Positions 1 through 12,008 of a stretch of DNA of 64,000 nucleotides are shown piece after piece; within the stretch, counting starts at the first letter, position 1, and every line of letters begins with the position of its first letter. A program made the position numbers and the translations under genes. Source of the stretch: Chamaecrista fasciculata (taxonomy: Eukaryota; Streptophyta; Magnoliopsida; Fabales; Fabaceae); assembly GCA_003254925.1 (NCBI GenBank), contig QANZ01038708.1:135537-199536 (forward strand). The letters are read 5' to 3'. The notes under the pieces are model-generated. The model made no database searches. It was given only the letters and a program-made list of their open reading frames with translations, and was not told the origin of the DNA.

Positions 1-564
1 AATTATGTTTACGCACTCTTTTCCTTCCAATATTGTTCTCTTAGCTTGTAAGGACTATGTTATTTCTGATGAATGAATGTTGGCTTTTAGCCTTTTATCC
101 AAAAAAAAAAAAAATGTTAGGTATGCTTTCTCTAAATATGAATAACATAAATTTGTCCTGAAATGACAGAAATAACTATGGTTCAAACAAAAATTTATAA
201 TTTTTCCGATTTCTATCTCCAAAAGAAGATTCGCATATCCAACATCAGCCACTGGTAGACAACACAAAACCCAAACTCCGCCATCAGGTGGGAATTTGCT
301 GACATTTCCCAGATTTTCAGGGATAGAGATCCCAAAATGAACTTGGCTTGGAATGGACAAACAATTCTCTCATGCCAGATGTCCCCCAGAATTGTCATTT
401 CCTTTCCATAGGATAGAGTCCCCAAAGCTTAACATAAATCTCCCAGTCATTGGACAAGTTTGATCTGATGTAATCTCTTGTCTTGTCTTATGTGATATGT
501 GTCCTCAAGAAGATGTTTTCAACTACTTCTCCATTTTCTTATGATTTCGATTTATTTGTGTTAG
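1..564. other. probable intron or upstream sequence of the BRCT gene
   Basis: No exon could be identified here. The stretch ends in a good splice acceptor (TTAG at 561-564) feeding the first recognisable BRCT exon, so it is most simply an intron of that gene. A 101-codon minus-strand frame (55-360) has no family resemblance I recognise. Confidence 0.4.
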
Positions 565-1772
565 ATACATGATTCTTCCAAATCGGAATGATATGAAGAT
601 GGCCCTAACTGGGAGGCCGGTTTGTAACAGTAACCAAAACCCTATCTTTGAAAAAGTAGGCGTCATGCTTCATGGAAGGCAGAATTTCTGCACCAAATTG
701 GCGAGTATTATCAAGGTAATGATTTTTTTTTCTTCCTTCCATGGCCCTGGAGTACTTCAATAACTTGAAGGTACTGCTTTTTCTGCCTTAGCTCTCTTGG
801 TTTTTTGGTTTTATTTTCTATACTATAATCTGCGGAGCTATCTGCTATTTATGTTGAGTGATCTTCTATCACTTTGTCTCTTGACATGTTTTAATGGTGT
901 AAAATTTCCCTTATTTTCCTTTCCCCGTGTTATCTCTAACTTTATTTTCCTTATTTCACTTTCTCAGTTTCGAAGTCCTTCTTTGAGTTAATTAAATCCG
1001 ATATCCGACCAGAAACCTCGATTTAAGTTTCTATTTACTATTTATAGTCCTGGATGGCTCATTTCGAATATTTAATTTGAGCTTGATGATAATTCATATA
1101 CCAGTGGTGCATCTGAAATCGTAATCAATTCCTTGAGTCACGGTAGTTGCTGAGGCATACAAACAGTAATTGTTCATATCAATACCATCATGTCCATCTT
1201 ATAGTTAGATAGGTTTATAACTTGAGACTAACTTGTTCTTACATTAGATGGTTTGTCCATTATCATTAGCACAGATTTTACTGAGTATTTTGCTGCAAGA
1301 TAATATCTCTTCCTCCTTTTCATTGCTTTCCTGTTCTTTTGTTTTGCTCAGCATGGAGGTGGACGAGTTTTCAAAACCCTTCAGTGGTTAGTTCGGAGCA
1401 TCGACGAAGAAAGGATTTCTGTAGGAGTTATAATTGTTGAAGACGAGCCTTGTGTTTCACGTCACTTGAAGTATTGTGCCTCTGAGAAGAATATTCCTAT
1501 AATGGTAAGCATATAGTTTAGTTTTCAGCGCGCAATATCTGTAGAAAGAGGGAAAGGCATGAAGATGCTCAAAATAGTCTCTTCCCTACACACACACACA
1601 TATATATTCTGAACCCTTAGCTCGATTCTCTCTGCAGCCTTGTAGTTGGATCATTAAGAGCTTATATTCAGGCAAGCTACTTCCTTTGAAGGAAGGAAGT
1701 CATACTTCTCTATTGCCCATTGCTAATGTCCCAGAAGTTCCAGATTCTGTAGATTACAGTGAAGAAATATAA
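565..1772 (+). CDS. BRCT-domain protein, last three exons (gene enters from the left edge)
   Basis: Three exons join in frame: 565-715, 1352-1504 and 1638-1772 (TAA at 1770-1772), all with GT-AG introns. The peptide reads FEKVGVMLHG, KLASIIKHGGGRVFKTLQWL, ISVGVIIVEDE and CSWIIKSLYSGKLLPL. The GG turn, the hydrophobic core strands and the Trp followed by a short helix (PCSWIIKSL) are the hallmarks of a BRCT domain, which binds phosphopeptides in DNA-damage and checkpoint proteins. Here it lies at the extreme C terminus, with about 25 acidic residues after it. The upstream part, probably with further BRCT units, lies outside the window, so I cannot say which BRCT protein this is (TopBP1/MEI1-like and At4g02110-like proteins are candidates). 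Frames and splice sites are intact. Confidence 0.8.
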
Positions 1773-3283
1773 TAATTTGGGTTTTGATATGGAGAGCTAA
1801 TGTTCTAATACTCTACTCTTTTTAGCCCATCTCTCTCCTATCTTAATTTTTCATTCTTTTTATGAGTAGATGTGATGGTGAAGAGATGAGAGAAATAGAC
1901 TTAAAAAAAGTAGTGTTGGAACACTCTTAGCTCTCCATATCAAAACTCAATTCTGTTTCCTCCTGCAGCCATACTATGTAGGTAATGACGCAGTTATCAA
2001 TGATGCCTATATTGTAGACTAAGATTTGATCAATACAAACTTTACATCTTACAATCTGTCTTTCTTTTGTGATGGTTGTGCCAGATATTGCTTCCAATAT
2101 CTCAATTTCTTTTTCACTACAATGGAGCATAAGTCAAATACCATGATTTGAATACAAAAGAGAGTTTATGGATGTGGCCAACCTCTAATCTTCCAACAAT
2201 AACTGGAGACATGTGAAGATATCAAAGTTGATTAGTAAGGATTGGCCCCATTGTTTTTTAAACTTTTTTCCTAAATGATCTAAATTCACGAGCTAAGAAT
2301 GCTGTTTTATAACTTAAAACTACTGTTTTTCACATCTTATTATGGCCAATGACCTGGACTGCCTTCTTTAACAGGTAATCAAAGCATGATTCTTGAATCT
2401 CTCAAGAAGAGGCATCCTAACTCCAAGAGAGCTAATTCAATTTCTGACCAAGTCAGTCCTTTTTTGGCAGAAAGTAACCTACAACCCTAGGAGTCAATTT
2501 CCTTAAGCTATTGTCTCGATTGGATGATTATAAACTTAATCTTGTCCTTGCAAGTAAATGAAGAGGCAATGAATAGTGCATCGGGTTGGCTTTGAAGTTG
2601 ACTGTACAATGCTGACACTATTGACGAATTCCAATCAGCCTAAGCACTTTAGTGGTGAAGTTCGGATTGACAATAAGCTGATTGAGATTGATGAGTTCAT
2701 CTTTAAATACTGGTATGTCCTCTAATTCTCATCTTACTTTTTCAAATTATTTTTCGAGAAGCAAAAAGCAAATGTAGCCAAATAAACTTTGCTTCTGATA
2801 ATCACTAGAAAAATATTTAAACAAAGACACCGTTGAAGGGGTAGGAAAGTTGAAAACATAGCACTATTGCCCATTTTGCAAGAAGCCAGCTTGGAAGGTT
2901 AAGAAGTGTATCTATTTGGTCAAGAATTTGAAATACCCGGAAAATGCACATGATGTGCTAATATAAGTAAATATTCTTTAAATTTAGGCGTTGTGTAAAT
3001 TTATATTTTATATATCGGATGTCGGTATGTGTCATTTAAATGTACATTATAGTCTTAATACCCGTTATAGTAAGAATGAAAAACACAAGGAATCACTTTG
3101 AAGGAAAAAAAGATGTATGGCCAAGGTGAAATATAATTTTTATATATAGGACTAAAATGAAATTTTAACCCAATTTAAATGTAAGTACATGATTTGAATG
3201 ATAGATGATTAATTTTCACTTTCTTCGGAAAAAGAAATAAAATGTAGTAAAATGAGATAGTGTGGCACTTAGTATTAATAGAT
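1773..3283. other. 3' flank of BRCT gene with an unidentified coding-like remnant
   Basis: Mostly unremarkable AT-rich DNA. At 2374-2500 an acceptor-like CAG precedes a readable stretch (ESLKKRHPNSKRANSISDQV), and at 2648-2710 another reads FSGEVRIDNKLIEIDEFIFK. Both are followed by stops and do not join in frame. They look like degraded exons of a gene I do not recognise. Nothing else is supported. Confidence 0.3.
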
Positions 3284-3292
3284 TAAATTTAA

Positions 3293-4211
3293 GGATAAAT
3301 TACAAATTAGCTACATATGATTAGGCCGAATCTCACATCACTGTTGTGTGGTTTGAAAAATTTTACTTTAGGTACTTGAGATATGCGTCGTTTAGCAATT
3401 AGGGTACCTGTGGCTTTGTTCCGTTAATTTTAATGGAAAATACTGACATGACGCAATCTTAGCTATCGATTTTCAATGTATCTTAGTCGTCGATTTCTAT
3501 TGTATCTTAATCATTGGTTTCTCTTGTATCTTAGTCTTTGGTTTCCACTCCAAGAATAAAATCTCATTTTTGGTTCTCAAACTTTGTGGTAAGTTTCACT
3601 TTGGTCATAATAGCTATTTTTTGTTTCATTTTTGTCTTCAAAAGTTTCACATTTTTTCCGTTTTGATCTCCAAAATGTGATTTTATCAGAATTATTATCG
3701 TTATTCTTAGTCATAAATTAGAGATAAAAATCAACCACAAATTTATCTACAATTTATAACTAAGAATGAAAATTTATTTTATTATTACATATTTGAGTAT
3801 GAGTGAACAAAAACATAAAAAATACATAAAATAAATAAATGGGTTAAATAAAATATGATTTTTTTTTTTAAATATAGTAGCCCAGATTGGCTCGGTCGGA
3901 CCCGATGGCATAAACTATATAAAATAACATTTTTGGGGGAACAAATATAAAAGTTTGAGGATCAAAATGAAATAAAAAATAGTTTTAGGACCAAAATGAA
4001 ACTTATCTAATAGTTCGTGGACCAAAATTTGATTTTTCATTGAGTCATGTGAGCCATCAACATTTTCTATTAAAATTGACGGAACAAAATCACAAGTATC
4101 TTAATTGCTAAACGGCGCATGCCTCATATACCCAAAGTGAATTTTTTCAAACCTTACGACAATGATGTGAGATTCAACCTAATCACATGTACTTAATTAC
4201 TAAGTTGTTCC
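3293..4211. mobile_element. non-autonomous MULE-like element with ~400 bp inverted arms
   Basis: The first ~400 bp (GGATAAATTAC..., with AATCTCACATCA and GTTTAGCAATTA) reappear inverted in the last ~330 bp. The element is bounded by a 9 bp direct repeat TAAATTTAA at 3284-3292 and 4212-4220. Long terminal inverted repeats plus a 9 bp TSD are the Mutator-like signature. There is no transposase; the centre is AT-rich with a short GC-richer patch near 3885-3915. Confidence 0.8.
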
Positions 4212-4220
4212 TAAATTTAA

Positions 4221-4957
4221 ATATAGTCAGTTATTAAGTTGTTCAATAAAAGTATAATGTGCAGAGAAACCTTGCAAAAGGGAGGCTGCTTAGTTAAAGA
4301 ACTTCATAAAAGCAAAACCATATTGTAAAAAGTTGTTTAAAAATTACTATTTTCCTCTTTTAAAAATTAGAGGTATAACCTTTAAATTGGGCTATTTTAA
4401 ATAAAATAGTAATATCCTAACAAAAAAGAAATATGGGGAGTTATCATTCCGTTTTTATATTTATTTTTTCTTTTAATCTTTTCTTTCTCCATATTAATTT
4501 TCAAACATATATCAAAAAATAAAAGTGAAATCCACGTTAAATTAAAAATTTTATCTCCCAATTTTATTCGGTTTATGTTTTGAAAAATAAAGAAGATATT
4601 TTTCCACCATACACGTAATGCCAACCAAAGCATGGACATATCACTAGAACAGATACTAGTCGAAAGATGAAGTTGAAAATATGTAAATACTTAAAAAGAA
4701 AAAAAAAAGAGATGAGATAATAGAAGATATGATATTTTTTTTATCAATGACGAGTTCCATAAAAAGGGTATTTAATAATATATTAATAATTTACAATGAC
4801 ACAAATTTCAATTGAGTATATATATGTCTTAATTTTATATTCTTAATCATCAATATCTTGAAATTCTATAGACTAATACATTAAAAACAAAAGAAAAATC
4901 ATTAGTTATCTTTTTGTAATATAATTTAATTATATGTATTTAGATATGTAATATATA
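4221..4957. other. AT-rich intergenic DNA
   Basis: Low-complexity A/T-rich sequence with poly-A and TA runs. No gene, RNA or bounded repeat seen. Confidence 0.6.
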
Positions 4958-5324
4958 TATCTTATATGAGTAAACTCCCAAATTGGTCTTTGGATTATTG
5001 GGTCGCTGACAGATTGGTCCCTGAATTAAAGAAATTGACAAATAGGTCCCCGAATTTTACAAACGTTAGTCAAATTGGTCCTTCTGTTAAATATTCGTTA
5101 ACCCACCAGCTGACGTGGCCGTTAACTGCTGACGTGGCACGTTAAGTGCCACGTCAGCAGTTGAAAAATTCAAAAAAAAAAAAAGTGCCACCTGTACTTC
5201 ATTTGCCACATAAGCATTAATAAATAAAAAAAAACAATTCCTTAAAAAATCAAATTGGTCTCTGAGTCATAATTTTTTCAGAAAAAAAAAAAAAAGAAAA
5301 TTAATTTTTACTCACCCATTCTTA

Positions 5325-5760
5325 TCCCATTATTTTCAATTCCCCCTCTTTTTAATCATCTTCATTCATTTTAGTCCCAAATCCTCAAAATAAAATTGTA
5401 AAGTGTCTCAAAAATCTTTCAAACATTTCAATTTAGTCCTCAAAAGTATTAAAAACCCTAAATCCTAAAACCTAAATCCCAAACTCTAAACCCCATTATT
5501 TTCAATTCCCCTTCTTTTTCGTCATGTTCATTCATTTTAATCCCAAATCCTCAAAATAAAATTGTAAAGTGTCCCAAAACTCTTCCAAACATTCCAATTT
5601 AGTCCTCAAAAGTATTAAAAACCCTAAAACCTAGACCCTAAACCCCAAACTCTAAACCCCATTATTTTCAATTCCCCCTCTTTTTCATCATCTTCATTCA
5701 TTTTAGTCTCAAATCCTCAAAATACAATTTTAAAGTGTCCCAAAAATCTTCCAAACTTAT
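5325..5760 (+). repeat. three tandem ~165 bp units with telomere-like CCCTAAA motifs
   Basis: The block from ATTATTTTCAATTCCCC through AGTATTAAAAACCCTAAA occurs three times in a row with small differences. It is inverted once at about 6190-6440, and a diverged copy lies at 38580-38900. The units contain degenerate CCCTAAA/AAACCCTAA words resembling plant telomere repeat or telo-box sequence, inside a transposon. Confidence 0.75.
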
Positions 5761-6439
5761 TTTCTTAAAAAAAAAATGATTTTCCCAAAATCAAACACCA
5801 AACATGCCCTAATTTCTGCATCTTCATCATCCTCAATCATCATCCTCACGCCCTCAATATCTTCATCTTCATCAATCGTACCCATCTTCATCATCCTACC
5901 GAGAATCAAACATCCCCCTTATTTCTTCATTTAAGGCACGAGAAATCCCACAAATCGTACCCATCTTCATCATTAATCATCTTCATCTTCGACGAGCGAA
6001 GAGGATGATGATGAAGATGGCGGAGGTGAGGACGGCGGCGGTGGGATGGCTGTAGGGGAATACCCAAATGAAGAGATCATCGAGACTGAGTTTAGTGGAA
6101 GATGAAGAAGATATAGATGGGTTTGAGTGTTTGGGTTTTGAATTAATTTTTTTAAAAATTATTTTTAATTTCTGGAAAAAAGATGAAAAAGATGATGATG
6201 ATGAAATTTAAAGTTTTAGGGTTTAGGGTTTAAGGTTTTTAATATATTTAAGGATTAAATTGAAATGGTTGAAAGAGTTTTGAGACACTTTACAATTTTA
6301 TTTTGAGAATTTGGGACTAAAATGAATGAAGATGATGAAAAGAGGGGGAATTGAGAATAATGGGATAAGAATGGGTGAGGGACCCAATTACTCAAATTAG
6401 ATTTTTTTAGGGCTTAGGGTTTAATATTTTAGGGTTTAG

Positions 6440-6954
6440 NNNNNNNNNNNNNNNNNNNNNNNNNNNNNNNNNNNNNNNNNNNNNNNNNNNNNNNNNNNNN
6501 NNNNNNNNNNNNNNNNNNNNNNNNNNNNNNNNNNNNNNNNNNNNNNNNNNNNNNNNNNNNNNNNNNNNNNNNNNNNNNNNNNNNNNNNNNNNNNNNNNNN
6601 NNNNNNNNNNNNNNNNNNNNNNNNNNNNNNNNNNNNNNNNNNNNNNNNNNNNNNNNNNNNNNNNNNNNNNNNNNNNNNNNNNNNNNNNNNNNNNNNNNNN
6701 NNNNNNNNNNNNNNNNNNNNNNNNNNNNNNNNNNNNNNNNNNNNNNNNNNNNNNNNNNNNNNNNNNNNNNNNNNNNNNNNNNNNNNNNNNNNNNNNNNNN
6801 NNNNNNNNNNNNNNNNNNNNNNNNNNNNNNNNNNNNNNNNNNNNNNNNNNNNNNNNNNNNNNNNNNNNNNNNNNNNNNNNNNNNNNNNNNNNNNNNNNNN
6901 NNNNNNNNNNNNNNNNNNNNNNNNNNNNNNNNNNNNNNNNNNNNNNNNNNNNNN
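6440..6954. other. assembly gap (N run)
   Basis: 515 undetermined bases. The flanking sequence is the inverted repeat interior of the surrounding transposon, a likely cause of the failed assembly. Confidence 0.99.
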
Positions 6955-7437
6955 AATTTTCCAACTGCTGACGTGGCAGTTAACGTGCCACGTCAGCAGT
7001 TAACGGCCACGTCAGCTGGTGGGTTAACGGACATTTAACAGAAGGACCAATTTGACTAACTTTTGTAAAATTCGGGGACCTATTTGTCAATTTCCTTAAT
7101 TCAGGGACCAATCTGTCAGCGACCCAATAATCCAGGGACCAATTTGGGAGTTTACTTTATCTTATATTACATGCCTCCATCCCTTTCTGGTCGTCCATAT
7201 TTTAAAACTATAGTACAAAATTAATAATAAGAGGAAAATTATTATTTGATCCTTTCTTTTTTACTGAGTTAACGATTTAGTCCCTCATTTATTTTACATA
7301 CATATTTGCGTGCCCGTTAGGACACGCAAAGCCTCTAGTATATATATATGGTCAAAGAAAGACAAGGATAGTATAAAAATAGAATTATTTTAGGGATGAC
7401 AATTTTTTAAGATAGTTAGGATAATCGTCTACATCAG

Positions 7438-8172
7438 CCCTAGGAAGCATAGACACGGACACAGGATACGACACAACATATATATAATATTATAATTTCA
7501 AGAAGAGACAAAATGAAAATAATCAAAAATTCATAAATACTTATAAAAACTTCAAAAATTACAAATGATGTCATATATAGGTTTGTACTCCATATTCAAA
7601 AAATCATAAATGGAGTAATCTTTCTATTCATTACCAAAATATGTACTAGAATTTAATAAGCATATATAAATAAACAAGCAGAATATTTCTTGAAGAATGT
7701 AGCTGAAAAGTCATTTAAAGATCAATTTCATTTTGTCTTCCACTATTGTTGTTGCTTTTATCAGTAAATATAACCCCCTCCAACTCCGGTTCATCAAATG
7801 GTGATGAGTGATGATGAATGACGATGACCACTAGTGCACGACAATGAATGGTGGTGAACGACGATGAACAATGGTGAACGAAGGTGAGTAAAAGCTGCCG
7901 AGATAGTTTTGTTGAAAGCGATATAAGAAAACCCAAAATTGATTTTCTATGTTAAAAAAAGTACATTTAAGGGAAAGTTGGGTTAAAGGCGTGTCCAAGC
8001 TGTGTCGAGCCGTGTCTAAGCCATGTCCAGCCGTGTCCGAGCCGTTGAAAGTCACTAAACTATCCTGATACGCGCCTAGACACGTGTCCGACACGTGTCG
8101 TACGCATGTCCATGTCTGACACGTGTTGGACACGCCGACACACCAAGGAAATGGCGTGTCCATGTTTCCTAG
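7438..8172. mobile_element. inverted-repeat element with CTAGGAAGCAT ends
   Basis: The left end CTAGGAAGCATAGACACGG is inverted at the right as CGTGTCCATGTTTCCTAG. The right half is rich in CACGTGTCCGACACGTGTCG-like palindromes. I found no convincing TSD. Fragments of the same family occur near 24510-24570 and 30415-30515. A 121-codon minus frame (7831-8196) is a by-product of the repeat. Confidence 0.6.
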
Positions 8173-8898
8173 CATGAGTCCCACAAAGTTATCCAATATC
8201 CATTTGACACTGGATACTAGACAACGTAAGAATAGTGAAAATCAAATATTTGCATATGTTTGGCTCATTCGGATAATATTATTTTTGAATATCCTATATT
8301 CATCTTAAATGAATAGTGAATGAGGAATTGAGATAGTCTGTGTTTAATATTTTATTACTTATTTAATTGTTATATTTGATATTCAATTTTTTGACCAAAA
8401 AAATATTCAATTTAATATTTTTTTATATAATTATTTAAATTTAATTAATAAAATTTAGATATTTTTTTACATAATCCTTTTTAGATATATTATATTATAT
8501 TTTTATTTTAAAATAAATTTAAAATATAAATCAATAATAATTACATTTATTTATTTTAATTGTTAGATATTAGATATTAGATACTCGATATATTCATTTT
8601 ATATAAAAAAGTATCATATTTTATCTATTTTTTCAGATAATTTAAGTATTCGTCAAATACTAAGTATCAAATATGGTATGAATATTGATACTTATTTTGT
8701 CCAATATTTTTTTTTGGCCTGAATTTTGTCCAATATTAATATAGTATGGATATTGAATAAAATAAACGAAAATGAATATAAATAATAATAAAAACTTTGA
8801 CCATTGTTTTAAAAAAAAAACAATGACTATTGTCATTTTTAAATTATTTTATGAAAAATTCTAATATACAATTTGGAGTGTGCATACAATTACATATA
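8173..8898. other. AT-rich repeat remnants
   Basis: Contains many ATTAGATATT/GATACTTATTT words suggestive of an old inverted-repeat element, but no bounded unit, gene or RNA. Confidence 0.4.
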
Positions 8899-8906
8899 GT
8901 TGCGAT

Positions 8907-9585
8907 TAGACCTGATCGTGGGCCGGGCTCACTAAAATACGGGCCGGGCTTTAGGGGGTAATAACGAATTAAAATTAGGCCCGAGCCCGTTTTAATTCGG
9001 GCCGGGCTCGGCCCGTTTTTTATAAATGTGGACCGGGCTTGATTGCGGGCTTTTTTATATAATTTTTTTTTTGCCAAACTTTTTTATATAATTGAAAGTT
9101 GAAACAAAATGATCACACACTTTGGGAATTGGAAAATAAAATTGAGTGTGGAATAGGAATTGAATGATTCATTTGGAAAATTGGAGTTTCAAATTGAAAC
9201 TTTGGAAATCTGGAAAGAAATTGAATGTTGACAGCCATGAATTGAGGAGAATAAGGAAAAAGGGGAAGAAGGGATTTGGAAATTGGATTGCATTTGATGT
9301 TATGTTTAATTCAAAAAAAAAAATTTCGGCTAAACTTATTCATGACTGTTTCAATTCATTAATCATATTTATATGATTATATATTTACTTATTTAGGTAT
9401 TGGTAATTTGGTATTATATAATATATATATATTAATACGGGCCGGGCTGAAAAAAAAGCCCGAGCCCGGCCCGTATTAAAACGGGCTTTTTAAAATTCGG
9501 GCTCGTTTTTTTTCGGGCTCCTTTTCATTTTTTTTAGGCCGAGTAAATCGGGCCAGACGGGCTTTCGGGCTCATGATCAGGTCTA
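8907..9585. mobile_element. hAT-type MITE with GC-rich subterminal repeats
   Basis: The ends are TAGACCTGATC...GATCAGGTCTA, flanked by the exact 8 bp duplication GTTGCGAT (8899-8906, 9586-9593). An 8 bp TSD is the hAT hallmark. Inside both ends are many copies of GGGCCGGGCT/AGCCCG in both orientations, the dense subterminal repeats to which hAT transposases bind. The middle is AT-rich and non-coding. A 70-codon frame at 9164-9376 has no resemblance to a transposase. Confidence 0.88.
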
Positions 9586-9593
9586 GTTGCGAT

Positions 9594-10209
9594 GAGACGC
9601 AATCTTCTTTTTAAGTAATTTAATGTTAAAAAATTAAAAAAAAATATAACTTTTTAACCAATCAAAACTATTGTAGAAGATCAATAATATTATGTTATGT
9701 GTATATTACAACACCAATGCTATATAAAAGATTATCTTTTTCATCACTAATGAAAGGTTTGTTTTACATAATATTCTATCCCTTAATCTCTATATAGTGA
9801 TAAAGAAATTTGACCTCTTTGTATTTTTTTCCTCTTACCTCTTACCTCTTACCTCTTACAACCTTTTGCTTTTTCTTTTTTTTAAAAAGAATATTTTAAA
9901 AAAAATTGTGAATAAAGAGTGACGAATATAGGTATCGTAGGAGGCGCCAAAAATTCTCAAGGATATATAATATACTAGTATAATATATGACCTGTTGGGT
10001 TGGGTTTGCTCAAGTAGTCTAGTTTGTTCATTTTGAAATTTTAAAATAATGAACCTAACTTACAAGTAGGGATGGTAACAACTAGGATAGTCAGTGATTT
10101 TGTTCTCTAAAATATCCAAAAATAATATAGAGTAGAATATCATCATTAAAATATAGGATAGATTTTATATCCGGTATCCAATATCTTTTAACTAATATAT
10201 ATAAGGTAA
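9594..10209. other. AT-rich intergenic DNA
   Basis: Includes a short CTCTTAC tandem run (about 9832-9858). No gene or bounded element recognised. Confidence 0.5.
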
Positions 10210-10218
10210 TAAAATATT

Positions 10219-11229
10219 GGGTAAATTACATAAAAGGGCCATGTGGTTTGGCCCATTTTCAAATAGGGTCCTGTGGTTTTAAAAATGTCAAATTGGGGTC
10301 CTGTGGTTTCCTCCGTTAACAAATAGGGTCCCATGTGGTTTTTTCCATCCAAATTAAGAGAGCCAGGTTAAAATAAATTTCTAGAAGGACTGTTTTGTAA
10401 TTTGAGTATTTTTTATTAAAACAAACTTAAAAAGAGGACTATTTTGCAATTTGAACCAAATCCCTTCTTCTCCATTCTCAGTTTCCACCGAACCTTCTTC
10501 CCTTTTCTCCTTCTCTCTTGCTCAAAAACCTCTCTATCTGCCAATTAAACAAATCAATTCAATCAATTAACCTAACTTCTAAGCAGATTGTGATTTGTGG
10601 TGTTGATTCGTACAGTTCCACAGGCGAGAGTGAGTTCGTAATAGATGAGATCCAGAGGAGTTGAGGTCACTCCTGTGAACATCGGCTTAAACTCGCCGCC
10701 GTCGAGTTCGCCAGGAGAGGATTGTTGCTCCGGCGCCACCAGAGTGCCGGCGAGAAGCTGCGAGAAGGACTTGAAGTCATCGTTCTCGTTGAAGAAAATA
10801 GAGACGAGAGTCATCGGACCGGGACTGAAACCGAAGGCACCGTAGCGAGTCCATGGAAGTGCGTGGCGGGAGAGCGATGGCAGGTCGTCACGGTATATGG
10901 CGCCGACAGCGGCGGTTGGTTGAAGGGTAGGGAGAGGTACGAAGGCTTCGGTGGGAAACTGAGAATGGACAATGGAGAGGAATGGATTTAGTCCAAATTG
11001 CAAAATAGTCCTTTTTTTAAGTTTGTTTTAATAAAAAAATGCTCAAATTACAAAACAGTCCTTCTAGAAATTCATTTTAACCTGGCTCTCTTAATTTGGA
11101 TGGAAAAAACCACCTGGGACCCTATTTGCTAACGGAGGAAACCACAGGACCCCAATTTGACATTTTTTAAACCACAGGACCTTATTTGAAAATGGGCCAA
11201 ACCACAGAGCCCTTTTATGTAATTTACCC
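10219..11229. mobile_element. Pack-MULE carrying a WRKY gene fragment
   Basis: About 240 bp of near-perfect terminal inverted repeat (GGGTAAATTACATAAAAG.../...CTTTTATGTAATTTACCC) is bounded by the 9 bp duplication TAAAATATT (10210-10218, 11230-11238). The interior (10450-10990) is far more GC-rich than the arms and holds a minus-strand open frame of 143 codons with WRKY-like motifs. This is the build of a Pack-MULE: Mutator-type ends, no transposase, captured host DNA. Confidence 0.85.
10572..11003 (-). pseudogene. captured N-terminal fragment of a group I WRKY transcription factor
   Basis: The 143-codon minus-strand frame contains GFSPGPMTLVS followed by FFNENDDFKSFSQLLAG (roughly residues 58-86, genome 10746-10832). 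This pair is the conserved N-terminal activation/phosphorylation region of group I WRKYs of the WRKY3/4 type, which read FSPGPMTLVSxFF...SFSQLLAGAM. The SP sites are MAPK-type. The WRKY domain and zinc finger are absent, and the residues before and after drift away from the family, so this is a fragment rather than a gene. It lies wholly inside the Pack-MULE. Family identification is from memory of the motif. Confidence 0.68.
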
Positions 11230-11238
11230 TAAAATATT

Positions 11239-12006
11239 TATATTATAAGATATTAGATAACATGTACCTTGATTATTTGTTCATTTTGGATGAATATTGG
11301 ATAGTTAAAAAAATATTCTTATTTACACAATATCTGATAATTTTTAATTTTTTACTACCTATACCCTATCTAATATCCACTACCTAACAGGGATATTTTT
11401 TACATCTTCATATTTGTCCAAATTGCCATCTCAACTCACAAGTCAATAAATTAAACTCGGAATGAGTTGGTAAATTGAGTTATTTTTTATTAATTTTTTT
11501 TTAAAAAAAGTTCATAGTAAATCAATTATTGTTGTACATTATTATACTATCTAAATTAATTAACAATATATAGTTACATAGAAATTAAACGATCATAATA
11601 CAAATATATAATATAAACATAAATAAATTATATATATAGATAAATGAAAAAACTAATATATATATATATATATTTATCTATATTTATATCTATATTATTA
11701 TATATGTCGGTCACTCAAAAATATCTATAATAGTATAGTATAAAATGTAAATCTCTTATTTTTATATTACAAATTAAAATAAAAAAGAAACAATATGTGC
11801 ACATGGAGGAAAAAATTAGTTTTCTCTCACCTCACTACTTCACATCCAAAAATCATAACCTCTCTCCACAAAAAAAAAAATCATAACCTCTCATATATCA
11901 TGTATATTTTCACTCAAAAAAGAAATTACTATTTCTCATGATAATATATTTTTATTATTTTAAGATATAATCAAATTCATTTTTTTAATTTTTTAATATA
12001 ATTCTA
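11239..12006. other. AT-rich intergenic DNA
   Basis: TA-rich low-complexity sequence, including a TATATA run near 11650-11710. No gene seen. Confidence 0.6.
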
Positions 12007-12008
12007 AG

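Larger units (their letters stand above)
4968..7157. mobile_element. 2.2 kb non-autonomous MULE-like element (contains scaffold gap)
   Basis: About 200 bp at the left end (GAGTAAACTCCCAAATTGG...) is repeated inverted at the right end (...CCAATTTGGGAGTTTAC). The element is flanked by the exact 10 bp repeat TATCTTATAT (4958-4967, 7158-7167), as for Mutator-like elements. Each arm contains a self-complementary stretch around GCTGACGTGGCACGTTAA. Between the arms lie three tandem ~165 bp units, a GC-richer patch (5990-6110) that might be captured host sequence, one inverted copy of the tandem unit (about 6190-6440) and a 515 bp run of N. No transposase is visible. A 217 bp relative sits at 41675-41891. 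Confidence 0.85.

Noticed and set aside
1-425. Minus-strand gene of 70-101 codons at the left edge
   Set aside because: No recognisable domain, no promoter or splice support, and it lies in the likely intron of the BRCT gene.
6407-6964. 185-codon minus-strand frame
   Set aside because: Runs through the N gap; not a real reading frame.
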